This document shows, piece after piece, positions 51,830 to 60,905 of a DNA stretch of 64,000 nt (its first letter is position 1; the number at the start of each line of letters is the position of its first letter). Source of the stretch: Candidatus Pantoea formicae (GTDB lineage Bacteria > Pseudomonadota > Gammaproteobacteria > Enterobacterales > Enterobacteriaceae). The stretch lies in NCBI RefSeq assembly GCF_011752625.1, contig NZ_VWXD01000014.1, positions 39,955-103,954 on the forward strand. The letters are read 5' to 3'. A program made the position numbers and the translations under genes. A model generated the notes under the pieces. The model was not told where the DNA came from. It did not search any database and saw only the letters and a program-made list of their open reading frames with translations.

Positions 51830-52819
51830 ATGCAGGGTTCTGTGACAGAGTTTCTAAAACCGCGCCTGGTAGATATCGAGCAAGTGAGTTCGACGCACGC
51901 CAAGGTGACCCTTGAGCCATTAGAGCGTGGCTTTGGCCATACTCTTGGCAACGCACTGCGCCGTATTCTGCTTTCTTCCATGCCGGGTTGCGCGGTGACC
52001 GAGGTTGAGATCGATGGCGTGCTCCACGAGTACTCCACCAAAGAGGGCGTACAGGAAGATATCCTGGAAATCCTGCTCAATCTGAAAGGGCTGGCGGTAA
52101 GAGTTCAGGGTAAAGATGAAGTCATCCTCACCTTGAATAAATCTGGCATTGGCCCTGTGACTGCAGCCGATATCACCCACGACGGTGATGTCGAAATCGT
52201 CAAGCCGCAGCATGTGATCTGCCATCTGACCGATGAGAATGCATCTATTAGTATGCGTATCAAAGTTCAGCGTGGTCGTGGTTATGTGCCGGCTTCTGCC
52301 CGAATTCATTCGGAAGAAGATGAGCGCCCAATCGGCCGTCTGTTGGTTGACGCTTGCTACAGCCCTGTAGACCGTATCGCCTACAATGTTGAAGCAGCGC
52401 GTGTAGAACAGCGCACCGACCTGGACAAGCTGGTCATCGAAATGGAAACCAACGGTACAATCGATCCTGAAGAGGCGATTCGTCGTGCGGCAACCATCCT
52501 GGCAGAACAACTGGAAGCTTTCGTTGACTTACGTGATGTACGTCAGCCGGAAGTGAAAGAAGAGAAACCAGAATTCGATCCGATCCTGCTGCGCCCTGTT
52601 GACGATCTGGAATTGACTGTCCGCTCTGCTAACTGCCTTAAGGCAGAAGCTATCCACTACATCGGTGATCTGGTACAGCGTACCGAGGTTGAGCTGCTTA
52701 AAACGCCTAACCTTGGTAAAAAATCTCTTACTGAGATTAAAGATGTGCTCGCTTCACGTGGTTTGTCTCTGGGCATGCGCCTGGAAAACTGGCCACCAGC
52801 AAGCATTGCTGATGAATAA
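51830..52819 (+). CDS. rpoA: RNA polymerase alpha subunit
   Basis: This subunit starts RNA polymerase assembly and binds UP elements and activators such as CRP. The 329 residues comprise the N-terminal dimerisation domain ([23 protein letters not shown]) and the C-terminal domain (about 250-329) with the DNA-contact determinant [19 protein letters not shown] around Arg265. Confidence 0.99.
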
Positions 52820-52859
52820 TCAGATCACAGGTTAAGGTTTCACTGAGAAGGATAAGGTC

Positions 52860-53246
52860 ATGCGCCATCGTAAGAGTGGTCGTCAACTGAACCGCAACAG
52901 CAGCCATCGTCAGGCTATGTTCCGCAACATGGCCGGTTCTCTGGTTCGTCACGAGATCATCAAAACGACTCTGCCGAAAGCCAAAGAACTGCGTCGCGTA
53001 GTTGAGCCGCTGATTACTCTTGCCAAGACCGACAGCGTAGCTAATCGTCGTCTGGCATTCGCCCGCACTCGTGATAACGAGATCGTGGCAAAACTGTTTA
53101 ACGAGCTGGGCCCGCGTTTCGCGAGCCGTGCCGGTGGTTACACTCGCATTTTGAAGTGTGGCTTCCGTGCTGGTGACAACGCTCCGATGGCTTACATCGA
53201 GCTGGTTGATCGTCCAGAAGCTCAAGCAGAAGCTGCTGCAGAGTAA
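52860..53246 (+). CDS. rplQ: 50S ribosomal protein L17
   Basis: L17 is a 50S protein near the tunnel exit. It has 128 residues, MRHRKSGRQLNRNSSHRQAMFRNM onward. It is the last gene of the alpha operon and is followed by a strong terminator. Confidence 0.99.
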   Translation: MRHRKSGRQLNRNSSHRQAMFRNMAGSLVRHEIIKTTLPKAKELRRVVEPLITLAKTDSVANRRLAFARTRDNEIVAKLFNELGPRFASRAGGYTRILKCGFRAGDNAPMAYIELVDRPEAQAEAAAE

Positions 53247-53261
53247 TCTGTTGCAACGTAG

Positions 53262-53286
53262 AAAACCCGCTTCGGCGGGTTTTTTA
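53262..53286 (+). terminator. alpha operon terminator
   Basis: AAAACCCGC pairs with GCGGGTTTT around a UUCG tetraloop, then a T-run. It lies 15 bp after rplQ. Confidence 0.95.
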
Positions 53287-53358
53287 TTACCTGTCATTTC
53301 TTCCCATTTCTCCCCCATTCGCTATTCTGAACGCTGTGATTCATAGCAGGAGTTCATC

Positions 53359-53730
53359 ATGTGGCTGATCGATCAATTAGTAGAACAGCACATTCGTGCC
53401 GCTCAGGAGAAAGGCGAGCTAAGCAATCTGCCTGGTGAAGGTGCGCCTTTAAAGCTGGACGATGACAGCGGTATACCGCCTGAGCTGCGAACGGCTTATC
53501 GTTTATTGAAGAATTCCGGTTTTTTGCCACCTGAATTGGAACTGCGACGCGAAGCACTGGAACTCAATGACCTTCTTCGTCAGTTAGACCCGGCCGAACG
53601 GCATGCTAGTGAATTAAATAAAAAGCTGGCATTGCTGGAGATGAAATTGCGACAGGCTGGTATGAGCACTGACTTTTTGCACGGTGAATATGCTGATTCC
53701 ATTGGCCAGCATCTGCAGCAGGAGAAGTAA
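53359..53730 (+). CDS. yhdN: DUF1992 (DnaJ-like) protein YhdN
   Basis: This 123-residue member of the DUF1992 family has the conserved N-terminal block WLIDQLVEQHIRAAQEKGELSNLPGEGAPL (J-domain-associated in eukaryotic relatives). Function is unknown. GCAGGAG precedes the start, and the zntR start lies one base after its stop, so the two form an operon. Confidence 0.93.
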   Translation: MWLIDQLVEQHIRAAQEKGELSNLPGEGAPLKLDDDSGIPPELRTAYRLLKNSGFLPPELELRREALELNDLLRQLDPAERHASELNKKLALLEMKLRQAGMSTDFLHGEYADSIGQHLQQEK

Positions 53731-53731
53731 C

Positions 53732-54169
53732 ATGTATAAAATCGGCCAGCTGGCTAAACTCGCCGACGTCACACCTGACACCATCCGCTTTTATGAAAAA
53801 CAGCAGATGATGGATCATGATATTCGTACCCAAGGGGGTTTTCGTCTTTATGGTGATGAAGATCTGCAGCGCCTACGCTTTATTCGCTATGGGCGGCAAC
53901 TCGGTTTCAGCTTGGAATCGATCCGTGGGCTTCTCTCGATCCGTATCGATCCTGAACATCATACTTGCCAGGAATCCAAGGCCATTGTGGCTAAGCGCCT
54001 GGATGAAGTGAATGGCATGATCGCTGAACTACAAACCATTCAGCGTTCCTTGCAGCGATTAGCCGAGACCTGCTGTGGCGATCTGCACAGTAGCGCCTGT
54101 TGCTCAATTCTTGAAGCACTGGAAAAGGGTGAAGAGCCACATGCGGAAATTTGTTGTAGCAAGGATTGA
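53732..54169 (+). CDS. zntR: Zn(II)-responsive MerR-family regulator ZntR
   Basis: ZntR senses zinc and activates the zntA efflux ATPase gene by untwisting its promoter. The 145 residues have the MerR HTH (IGQLAKLADVTPDTIRFYEKQQMM) and the zinc ligands of E. coli ZntR: Cys79, Cys114, Cys115, His119 and Cys124, plus a C-terminal CC pair. The ATG at 53732 is chosen since it opens the HTH; the open frame upstream lies inside yhdN. zntA is not in the window. Confidence 0.96.
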   Translation: MYKIGQLAKLADVTPDTIRFYEKQQMMDHDIRTQGGFRLYGDEDLQRLRFIRYGRQLGFSLESIRGLLSIRIDPEHHTCQESKAIVAKRLDEVNGMIAELQTIQRSLQRLAETCCGDLHSSACCSILEALEKGEEPHAEICCSKD

Positions 54170-54219
54170 ATTTCGCACTGAAAAGCCTATAGTTTCGCCA
54201 TTATTAACCGGAGGACATG

Positions 54220-54438
54220 ATGAGCCGCTATCAACACTGTAAAGGAAAGATTAACAATAACGCCCTTGAGGCACTGTTGCATGACCCGCTGTTTCGTCAG
54301 CGCGTTGAACAGAATCAGAAAGGGAAAGGCAGCTACCGACGTAAAGACAAACATGCGAAGGGTGGAAACTGGGAGGCCAGTGATAAGCAGAAAAGTTTAT
54401 CACTGGCCTTCTGCATTACAGACAAAAAAGCCGCCTGA
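54220..54438 (+). CDS. arfA: Alternative ribosome-rescue factor ArfA
   Basis: ArfA enters the empty A site of ribosomes stalled on non-stop mRNA and recruits RF2, as a backup to tmRNA. The 72-residue frame begins MSRYQHCKGKI, with GNWEAS marking the functional end near residue 50. Downstream of it a 13-bp hairpin lies inside the coding frame. In E. coli the corresponding RNA is cut or terminated, giving a truncated active protein only when tmRNA fails. The ATG at 54220 has better spacing from GGAGG than the ATG at 54217. Confidence 0.93.
   Translation: MSRYQHCKGKINNNALEALLHDPLFRQRVEQNQKGKGSYRRKDKHAKGGNWEASDKQKSLSLAFCITDKKAA
54374..54409 (+). promoter_or_regulatory. Intragenic hairpin in arfA
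   Basis: A perfect 13-bp stem, AGGCCAGTGATAA with TTATCACTGGCCT and loop of 10 bases, lies inside the reading frame. The position agrees with the RNase III/terminator hairpin that makes E. coli arfA mRNA non-stop and thus dependent on tmRNA failure for expression. Confidence 0.85.
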
Positions 54439-54454
54439 GCATGGCGGCTTTTTT
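54424..54454. terminator. Bidirectional terminator between arfA and mscL
   Basis: AAAAAAGCCGCC pairs with GGCGGCTTTTTT around 7 bases, with A- and T-runs on both sides. It covers the arfA stop codon (TGA in the loop) and ends 1 bp before the mscL stop on the other strand. Confidence 0.92.
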
Positions 54455-54455
54455 A

Positions 54456-54869
54456 TCACAATTTATCGCTGTTCTGTTGTTTTAGCAGATCACGAATTTC
54501 AGTGAGCAGCACTTCTTCATTGGTAGGTTTTGGCGCGGGTTTTTCTACTTCTTTCTTCTGATACAGTTTGTTCATCAATTTAATCGCCATGAAAATCGCG
54601 AAGGCTACGATGACGAAATCAAAAATAGTCTGAATAAAGTTACCGTATTCCATGACGACGGCAGGTACATCACCTTCAGCTGGCTTTAGGACCCATTTGA
54701 ATTGTTTAAAATCGACGCCGCCAATCAGCAAACCCAGCGGTGGCATGATGATATTAGCAACCAGTGATGAAACAATCTTACCGAAAGCGGCACCAATAAT
54801 GACACCGACCGCCAGATCAACCACGTTCCCGCGCATTGCAAAATCACGAAACTCTTTGAATAAACTCAT
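54456..54869 (-). CDS. mscL: Large-conductance mechanosensitive channel MscL
   Basis: MscL is a homopentameric emergency valve that opens under hypo-osmotic shock. It has 137 residues. The N-terminal amphipathic helix MSLFKEFRDFAMRGN leads into TM1 (VVDLAVGVIIGAAFGKIVSSLVANIIMPP), the pore-lining helix. TM2 (FDFVIVAFAIFMAIKLMN) and a charged C-terminal bundle follow. It is convergent with arfA, as in E. coli. Confidence 0.98.
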   Translation of the reverse strand: MSLFKEFRDFAMRGNVVDLAVGVIIGAAFGKIVSSLVANIIMPPLGLLIGGVDFKQFKWVLKPAEGDVPAVVMEYGNFIQTIFDFVIVAFAIFMAIKLMNKLYQKKEVEKPAPKPTNEEVLLTEIRDLLKQQNSDKL

Positions 54870-54980
54870 TGTTATCTCCTTACCTTGGCCAATGGCTAAA
54901 GTCTAACAAACCTTTGTGCAATTGCCATTAACACAGCGGATTATGCAGAATTATCACGGCGGGCAATGGCCCGCGATGAT

Positions 54981-56357
54981 TTAGAGGAAGAAAGGACTCG
55001 GCTGGAACAGGCGCTCAACGTCTGGAACAAATTTCTTATCTGTCAGGAACATAATCACATGATCGCCCTGTTCGATACGCACATTATCGTTAGCGATAAT
55101 GACATCATCACCGCGCACCACCGCGCCAATAATCGTTCCTGGCGGCAGTTTTATATCTTCAATCAAACGTCCTACCACGCGCGAAGTGGTTTCTTCACCG
55201 TGTGCAATAGCTTCAATGGCCTCGGCAATACCGCGGCGTAATGATGATACACCGACTATATCGGCTTTACGCACGTGGCTAAGCAGGGCGGATATTGTGG
55301 CTTGTTGCGGAGAGATCGCTATGTCGATCACGCTACCCTGTACCAGATCGACATAAGCACGGCGTTGGATCAATACCATGACTTTTTTGGCGCCCATTTT
55401 CTTGGCAAGCATCGCGGACATAATATTGGCTTCATCGTCGTTGGTGACGGCAATGAAAAGATCGACTTGATCCACGTGCTCTTCAGCCAGCAACTCCTGA
55501 TCAGAGGCATCGCCATAAAACACGATGGTATCGTGCAGACGTTCAGCCAGTTCCGCTGCACGCTGTTGATTGCGCTCAATCAGCTTCACGCTGTACTGTT
55601 TTTCCAAACGTTGTGCCAATCCAAAACCAATGTTACCGCCGCCTACCAACATGATGCGCTTATAAGGCTTTTCCAGACGCTGCATTTCGCTCATTACCGC
55701 GCGAATGTGCTGACTCGCCGCGATAAAGAAGACCTCGTCGCCTGCTTCCACAATTGTCGAACCTTGTGGGCGAATAGGGCGGTCTTGACGAAAAATAGCC
55801 GCAACTCGCGTATCAATATGCGGCATATGTTCGCGCAGAATGGATAGTGGATTGCCGACAAGTGGCCCGCCGTAATAAGCCTTCACCACTGCAAGGCTGA
55901 CTTTTCCTTCGGCAAAGTTCACCACCTGTAAAGCACCTGGGTACTGAATCAGGCGGTAAATATTGTCGATAACCAACTGTTCGGGTGAAATTAAATGGTC
56001 AATGGGCACGGCTTCAGGAACAAACAATTTTTCCGCATCACGTAGATATTCAGCAGCGCGAATGCGTGCGATACGGTTTGGCGTATTAAATAGCGAGTAA
56101 GCAATCTGACAGGCAATCATGTTGGTTTCGTCAGAGTTGGTGACAGCGACCAGCATATCGGCATCTTCGGCGCCCGCTTCACGCAGCACACGCGGATGAG
56201 AACCATGACCATGTACCACGCGCAGATCGAATTTATCCTGCAGTGCCCGCAAGCGTGTTGCATCCGTATCGACAACAGTGATGTCGTTATTTTCACCCAC
56301 CAGGTTTTCTGCGAGAGTGCCGCCAACTTGCCCAGCACCGAGGATAATAATTTTCAT
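54981..56357 (-). CDS. trkA: Trk potassium uptake regulatory protein TrkA
   Basis: This cytoplasmic NAD(H)-binding regulator of the TrkH/TrkG potassium importers has 458 residues with two RCK modules. Glycine motifs are IIILGAGQVGGTLAENL at residue 3 and IMLVGGGNIGFGLAQRL near 235, each followed by a TrkA-C domain. It is the last gene of the def-fmt-rsmB-trkA group. A weak GCGGGC/GCCCGC hairpin (54959-54974) follows. Confidence 0.97.
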   Translation of the reverse strand: MKIIILGAGQVGGTLAENLVGENNDITVVDTDATRLRALQDKFDLRVVHGHGSHPRVLREAGAEDADMLVAVTNSDETNMIACQIAYSLFNTPNRIARIRAAEYLRDAEKLFVPEAVPIDHLISPEQLVIDNIYRLIQYPGALQVVNFAEGKVSLAVVKAYYGGPLVGNPLSILREHMPHIDTRVAAIFRQDRPIRPQGSTIVEAGDEVFFIAASQHIRAVMSEMQRLEKPYKRIMLVGGGNIGFGLAQRLEKQYSVKLIERNQQRAAELAERLHDTIVFYGDASDQELLAEEHVDQVDLFIAVTNDDEANIMSAMLAKKMGAKKVMVLIQRRAYVDLVQGSVIDIAISPQQATISALLSHVRKADIVGVSSLRRGIAEAIEAIAHGEETTSRVVGRLIEDIKLPPGTIIGAVVRGDDVIIANDNVRIEQGDHVIMFLTDKKFVPDVERLFQPSPFFL

Positions 56358-56388
56358 CGTTGAGTTGCTCTTGTCAGAATGCGTCGCA

Positions 56389-57675
56389 CTATTTTTTCAT
56401 TAACTTAGCGTAAAAGAAGCCATCACCGTCATCAACGCTCGGGAAAACCTGCCAGCCGTTGATTTCACCCTGCGGGAGTTTCTCAGCAATGGCATCATCG
56501 TGCTCTGCCAGGAAGGCCGCAATCTGTTGATGGTTTTCTTCCGGTAGAATCGAGCAGGTTGCGTAGATCATCGTACCGCCTGATTTCAGACGTGGCCAAA
56601 CGGCTTGTAGAATTTCACGCTGTAGGCTGGCTAATTCAGCGATATCACGATCGCGGCGCAGCCATTTAATATCAGGATGGCGACGGATGACGCCGGTTGC
56701 AGAACAGGGAGCATCCAGCAAAATACGATCAAACTGCTGCTCACCGCACCATTCTTCCGGTTTGCGGCCATCACCCTGGCGCACTTCTGCCTGCATACCT
56801 AAACGCTGCAGGTTTTCATGGACACGAGAAAGTCGTTGTTCATCGATATCCACCGCCAACACATTTGCCTTGGGCGCGATTTCCAGAATATGTGTGGTTT
56901 TCCCACCCGGCGCAGCACAGAGATCGAGGATGCTTTCATTGTCCTGCGGTTCAAGCAGCAGGGCGCAGCGCTGTGCTGAAAGATCCTGAACGGTTACCCA
57001 GCCGTGATCGAATCCAGGTAGCTGGCTGACCAGTGCAGGTGATTCCAGGCGGAGTGCATCAGGCGCGTCTCCGGTGAAAGCGGCTTTTTCTTCAGCTTGC
57101 AGCAGCGCCAGCCATGCTTCACGGCTATGGTGCTGTCGGTTGACACGCAGCCACATTGGTGGGCGCTGATTATTCGCTTCTACAATCTGTTGCCATTGTT
57201 CTGGCCATGCCGCTTGCAGACGTTTCAGTAACCAACCTGGGTGCCAATAACGCTGAGAACCTTGATCAACTTCGGCAATTAACGTTTCTTGCTGGCGTTG
57301 GAATTGACGTAGCACGCCGTTAATCAAACCTTTTAGATTGGCGCGCTTTAGCACTTCTGCACCGGCAACGGTTTCAGCTAACGCCGCGTGAGCGGGAACT
57401 CGGGTGTACAGCACCTGATATAAACCAACCATGATCAGGTAGTGTAAAACTCGCTGCTTACCGGTTAACGGGCGCTCCATCAACTTGCCGATTAAGGCTT
57501 CAAGTTGAGGCAACGTGCGCATCACACCAAAGCAAAGTTCTTGCAGTAAGGCACCGTCTTTATCCGCCAGTGTTTTTTGTGCACCGGGAAGAATAGCGCT
57601 GAGCGATTCCCCTTTATCTACCACGCGTTCAATCAGTTGCGCGGCCAGGCTACGCAGGTTAGTTGCTTTTTTCAT
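56389..57675 (-). CDS. rsmB: 16S rRNA m5C967 methyltransferase RsmB
   Basis: RsmB methylates C967 of 16S rRNA with SAM. It has 428 residues: an N-terminal NusB-like RNA-binding domain (about 1-130) and a Rossmann methyltransferase domain with LDLCAAPGGKTTHILE. Both family cysteines are present, in DAPCSATGVIRRHPD and YATCSILPEEN (catalytic). ATG 57675 begins MKKATNLRSLAA as in E. coli; an in-frame ATG two codons earlier is possible. Confidence 0.97.
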   Translation of the reverse strand: MKKATNLRSLAAQLIERVVDKGESLSAILPGAQKTLADKDGALLQELCFGVMRTLPQLEALIGKLMERPLTGKQRVLHYLIMVGLYQVLYTRVPAHAALAETVAGAEVLKRANLKGLINGVLRQFQRQQETLIAEVDQGSQRYWHPGWLLKRLQAAWPEQWQQIVEANNQRPPMWLRVNRQHHSREAWLALLQAEEKAAFTGDAPDALRLESPALVSQLPGFDHGWVTVQDLSAQRCALLLEPQDNESILDLCAAPGGKTTHILEIAPKANVLAVDIDEQRLSRVHENLQRLGMQAEVRQGDGRKPEEWCGEQQFDRILLDAPCSATGVIRRHPDIKWLRRDRDIAELASLQREILQAVWPRLKSGGTMIYATCSILPEENHQQIAAFLAEHDDAIAEKLPQGEINGWQVFPSVDDGDGFFYAKLMKK

Positions 57676-57689
57676 ATTCATTCATCAAA

Positions 57690-57713
57690 CAAAAGCCCGG
57701 TGAAAACCGAGCT
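57690..57713 (-). terminator. Hairpin between fmt and rsmB
   Basis: On the minus strand AGCTCGGT pairs with ACCGGGCT (one G-T) around TTTC, followed by TTTTG. It lies inside an expected operon, so it may be a partial terminator that reduces rsmB-trkA expression. Confidence 0.5.
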
Positions 57714-57718
57714 GGGGA

Positions 57719-58663
57719 TCAGGCCAGAATGGTACCCGAAGTGAACCATTCACGACGCGAATTGAGCAGATCTTGTGCCGGCATGGCTTTTTTGCCAGCC
57801 GGTTGTAACGAGAGTAGATTCAATACGCCATCAGCGGTAGCAACCTGAATGCCATGCTTATCCGCTTGGATAATTTCGCCTGGTTGCTTGTTCTGATGTG
57901 GTAAGACACTGGCTTGCCACACTTTAACTGGCTGATCGTCCACCAGGAAATAGCTCATCGGCCAAGGATTAAAGGCGCGAATGCAGCGCTCCAGCTGTGC
58001 GGCAGAAAGAGACCAGTCAAGACGACCCTCTTCCTTGCTAAGCTTCTCAGCGTAAGAAACCTGCTCTTCGTTCTGGACTTCGGGTTGTGCCTTGCCATTG
58101 GCAAGGAGATCCAGCGTCACCAGCATGCCCTGTGGCCCGAGTTGCGCCAGTTTGTCATACAGTGAGGCACTGGTATCTTCGTCGGTAATCGGGCAAGCAA
58201 GCTTATGCAGCATGTCTCCGGTATCCAAACCCACATCCATCTGCATGATGGTCACACCTGTTTCACTGTCTCCAGCCCAAAGTGAGCGTTGAATCGGTGC
58301 AGCGCCACGCCAGCGCGGCAACAGTGACCCATGTACGTTGATACAACCCAAACGCGGCATATCAAGAACCGATTTAGGAAGAATCAAACCATAGGCCACG
58401 ACCACCATAATATCGGCCTGAAGATCGGCAACCAGATGCTGGTTTTCTTCCGGCTTCAATGATTTTGGCTGGAACACAGGAATATCATGTGCCTGTGCCA
58501 AAACTTTTACCGGGCTTGGGGTGAGCTTATTGCCACGTCCCGCAGGGCGGTCAGGCTGAGTAAATACGCCAACGACCTGATGCTCAGAAGCAAGCAGCGC
58601 GTCAAGATGACGCGCTGCGAAGTCAGGTGTACCGGCAAAGATGATTTTTAGCGGTGCAGACAC
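57719..58663 (-). CDS. fmt: Methionyl-tRNA formyltransferase
   Basis: Fmt formylates initiator Met-tRNA using 10-formyl-THF. The 314 residues show the N-terminal hydrolase-like domain with the catalytic block NVHGSLLPRWRGAAPIQRSL and the aspartate in MDVGLDTGDML, and a C-terminal OB-like tRNA-binding domain. It is cotranscribed with def, which removes the formyl group later. Confidence 0.98.
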   Translation of the reverse strand: MSAPLKIIFAGTPDFAARHLDALLASEHQVVGVFTQPDRPAGRGNKLTPSPVKVLAQAHDIPVFQPKSLKPEENQHLVADLQADIMVVVAYGLILPKSVLDMPRLGCINVHGSLLPRWRGAAPIQRSLWAGDSETGVTIMQMDVGLDTGDMLHKLACPITDEDTSASLYDKLAQLGPQGMLVTLDLLANGKAQPEVQNEEQVSYAEKLSKEEGRLDWSLSAAQLERCIRAFNPWPMSYFLVDDQPVKVWQASVLPHQNKQPGEIIQADKHGIQVATADGVLNLLSLQPAGKKAMPAQDLLNSRREWFTSGTILA

Positions 58664-58684
58664 AGTTTAACCTTCTGTTAGGGC

Positions 58685-59197
58685 TTAGGCTTCGCGTGCA
58701 TTCATGCGGGCCAGCTTTTCCAGTTTCTGTTTGATACGCTGACGTTTCAGCGGTGACAGATAATCGATGAACAGCTTGCCATCAAGGTGATCGATTTCAT
58801 GCTGGATACAAATTGCCAGTAAACCATCGCTTTCCAGCTCAAAGGTATTGCCGTCACGATCCTGCGCACGAACTTTGACCCATTCAGCGCGTGGCACAAA
58901 AGCTCGCTGTTCAGGAATGGAGAGGCATCCCTCTTCAATACCGGTCTCACCGCCTTTATCCAGCAGTTCTGGGTTGATCAACACCAAACGCTCGTCACGA
59001 TTTTCGGACACATCAATAACGATGATGCGTTGATGAATATCGACCTGAGTGGCCGCCAGGCCAATGCCTTCTTCGGCGTACATGGTTTCAAACATGTCGT
59101 CGACAATACGTTGGATGTCGGCGTTCACCGTCGCGACGGGTGCCGCGATTTTACGAAGGCGATCATCAGGGAAATGTAATACCTGCAAAACTGACAT
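58685..59197 (-). CDS. def: Peptide deformylase
   Basis: Def removes the N-formyl group from nascent proteins. The 170 residues show the three class I motifs: GIGLAATQVD, EGCLSIPE (metal Cys) and QHEIDHLDG (metal His pair and catalytic Glu). It is the first gene of the leftward def-fmt-rsmB-trkA group, divergent from dprA. Confidence 0.98.
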   Translation of the reverse strand: MSVLQVLHFPDDRLRKIAAPVATVNADIQRIVDDMFETMYAEEGIGLAATQVDIHQRIIVIDVSENRDERLVLINPELLDKGGETGIEEGCLSIPEQRAFVPRAEWVKVRAQDRDGNTFELESDGLLAICIQHEIDHLDGKLFIDYLSPLKRQRIKQKLEKLARMNAREA

Positions 59198-59311
59198 AAA
59201 TATCCAGATCTGTATGCGTTAAAGAAAAGATTACTGCCTCATATTGTAGACTTTTTGATGCCTGATTGACAGCATTGCACCGCATGATAGCGGGCTGAAA
59301 AGGAGTGCAGC

Positions 59312-60436
59312 ATGGAGAGAGTTGAAGGGATACTCAGGCTGGCAAATGTCAAAGGGCTGCGTGCCAATCGCGTGATGAATTTAGCGCAAAGTTTGCAAAC
59401 CGACATGCCAGTAAATGATGAATTGCTGCACCAGCATGGTTTGAACGACATCCAGCGCCAGCAATTCAACGTGCTCTCTCCACAGCAACTGGAACGTACA
59501 CAGCAGTGGCTGTGTCATCCTCATCATTATTTAGTAGCCTGTATTGATTCGCATTATCCCGCTCAATTGATGGAAATTAGCCGACGTCCAGTGCTGCTTT
59601 ATGTCGCAGGCAATGTAGACATTTTGCACACCCCGCAACTGGCTGTGGTCGGCAGTCGGCATTGTTCACACTACGGTAAAGATTGGGGGCACTGGTTTGC
59701 ACAACAGCTTTCGCTCAGTGGGTTGACCATAACCAGTGGGCTGGCACGGGGTATCGATGGCATTGCGCATCGTGCCGCTTTGGAAGCACAGGGAAAAACC
59801 GTGGCGGTATTAGGCAGTGGTTTGCAGCATATCTACCCTAAAAGCCACAAGAAATTGGCCCAAGAAATCATCGATTACGGCGGCGCCTTGGTGTCCGAAT
59901 TTCCTCTTGATACGGTTCCGCACCCCGTCAATTTCCCGCGTAGAAATCGTATTATCAGCGGCTTAAGCCAGGGGGTGCTGGTTGTTGAAGCCTCACTCAA
60001 AAGTGGTTCGTTGGTCACAGCCCGTTGTGCTCTGGAACAAAACCGTAATATCTACGCGCTACCGGGCGCGCTCGGAAATCAAGGCAGTGAAGGAACGCAT
60101 TGGTTGATTCAGCAAGGCGCGCTGCTGGTCGCCCATCCCAACAATATCCTTGAAGATTTGCACTCCACGCTGCACTGGCTGCCGCTAACCACAGCAGAAA
60201 CAATATATTCACAAGACAGTGACGATGTTCCATTGCCATTTGCTAGCGTGTTGGCTAACGTAGGTAATGAGGTTACACCTGTTGACGTCGTCGCTGAACG
60301 TGCCGGCCAACCTGTGCCAGTTATCGCAGCTCAGTTGCTCGAGCTGGAGTTAGCAGGATGGATCGCAGCTGTACCCGGCGGCTATGTCCGATTGAGGAGG
60401 GCATGCCATGTTCGACGTACTTATGTACTTGTTTGA
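59312..60436 (+). CDS. dprA: DNA-processing protein DprA (Smf)
   Basis: DprA binds single-stranded DNA and loads RecA in natural transformation; in enterobacteria its role is unclear. The 374 residues comprise an N-terminal helical region, a Rossmann-like core (VVGSRHCSHYG, TSGLARGIDGIAH, VLGSGLQHIYP, NFPRRNRIISGLSQG) and a C-terminal winged helix. All core motifs are intact, so the gene is not decayed. It overlaps smg by 29 bp. Confidence 0.95.
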   Translation: MERVEGILRLANVKGLRANRVMNLAQSLQTDMPVNDELLHQHGLNDIQRQQFNVLSPQQLERTQQWLCHPHHYLVACIDSHYPAQLMEISRRPVLLYVAGNVDILHTPQLAVVGSRHCSHYGKDWGHWFAQQLSLSGLTITSGLARGIDGIAHRAALEAQGKTVAVLGSGLQHIYPKSHKKLAQEIIDYGGALVSEFPLDTVPHPVNFPRRNRIISGLSQGVLVVEASLKSGSLVTARCALEQNRNIYALPGALGNQGSEGTHWLIQQGALLVAHPNNILEDLHSTLHWLPLTTAETIYSQDSDDVPLPFASVLANVGNEVTPVDVVAERAGQPVPVIAAQLLELELAGWIAAVPGGYVRLRRACHVRRTYVLV

Positions 60437-60881
60437 GACCTATATCCACAACGAAGCCGAAATGCGCGTTGACCAGGATAAATTGACCGATGATTTAACC
60501 GATGCCGGTTTCCATCGTGAAGATATCTACAATGCGTTGAATTGGCTTGAACGGTTAGCGGATTATCAGGATGGTCTGGTTCCGCCAGTGTTACTGGCTA
60601 CCGATCCTCTCTCCATGCGAATTTATACGGAAGAGGAAAACCAGCGTTTAGATGCTGAATGTCGCGGTTTTATTCTGTTCCTGGAGCAAGTTCAGGTGCT
60701 GAATATGGAAACGCGCGAGATGGTCATTGAACGGGTTATGGCCCTTGATACCCTGGAGTTCGATCTGGAAGACCTCAAGTGGGTGGTACTGATGGTGCTG
60801 TTTAACATCCCCGGATGTGAAAACGCGTACCAACAGATGGAAGAACTGTTATTCGACGTCAATGAAGGTATGCTGCATTAA
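60408..60881 (+). CDS. smg: Smg family protein
   Basis: This 157-residue acidic conserved protein of unknown function (DUF494) starts MFDVLMYLFETYIHNEAEM. The start lies inside the 3' end of dprA, with GAGGAGGG upstream, so it is translationally coupled. It occurs next to dprA across Enterobacterales. Confidence 0.95.
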   Translation: MFDVLMYLFETYIHNEAEMRVDQDKLTDDLTDAGFHREDIYNALNWLERLADYQDGLVPPVLLATDPLSMRIYTEEENQRLDAECRGFILFLEQVQVLNMETREMVIERVMALDTLEFDLEDLKWVVLMVLFNIPGCENAYQQMEELLFDVNEGMLH

Positions 60882-60905
60882 TTTGCGATTAATGCATTCT
60901 GAAAT

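Noticed and set aside
59312..60436. Possibility that dprA is decayed, as competence genes often are in enterobacteria
   Set aside because: All Rossmann-core motifs and the C-terminal domain are intact and the frame is uninterrupted.
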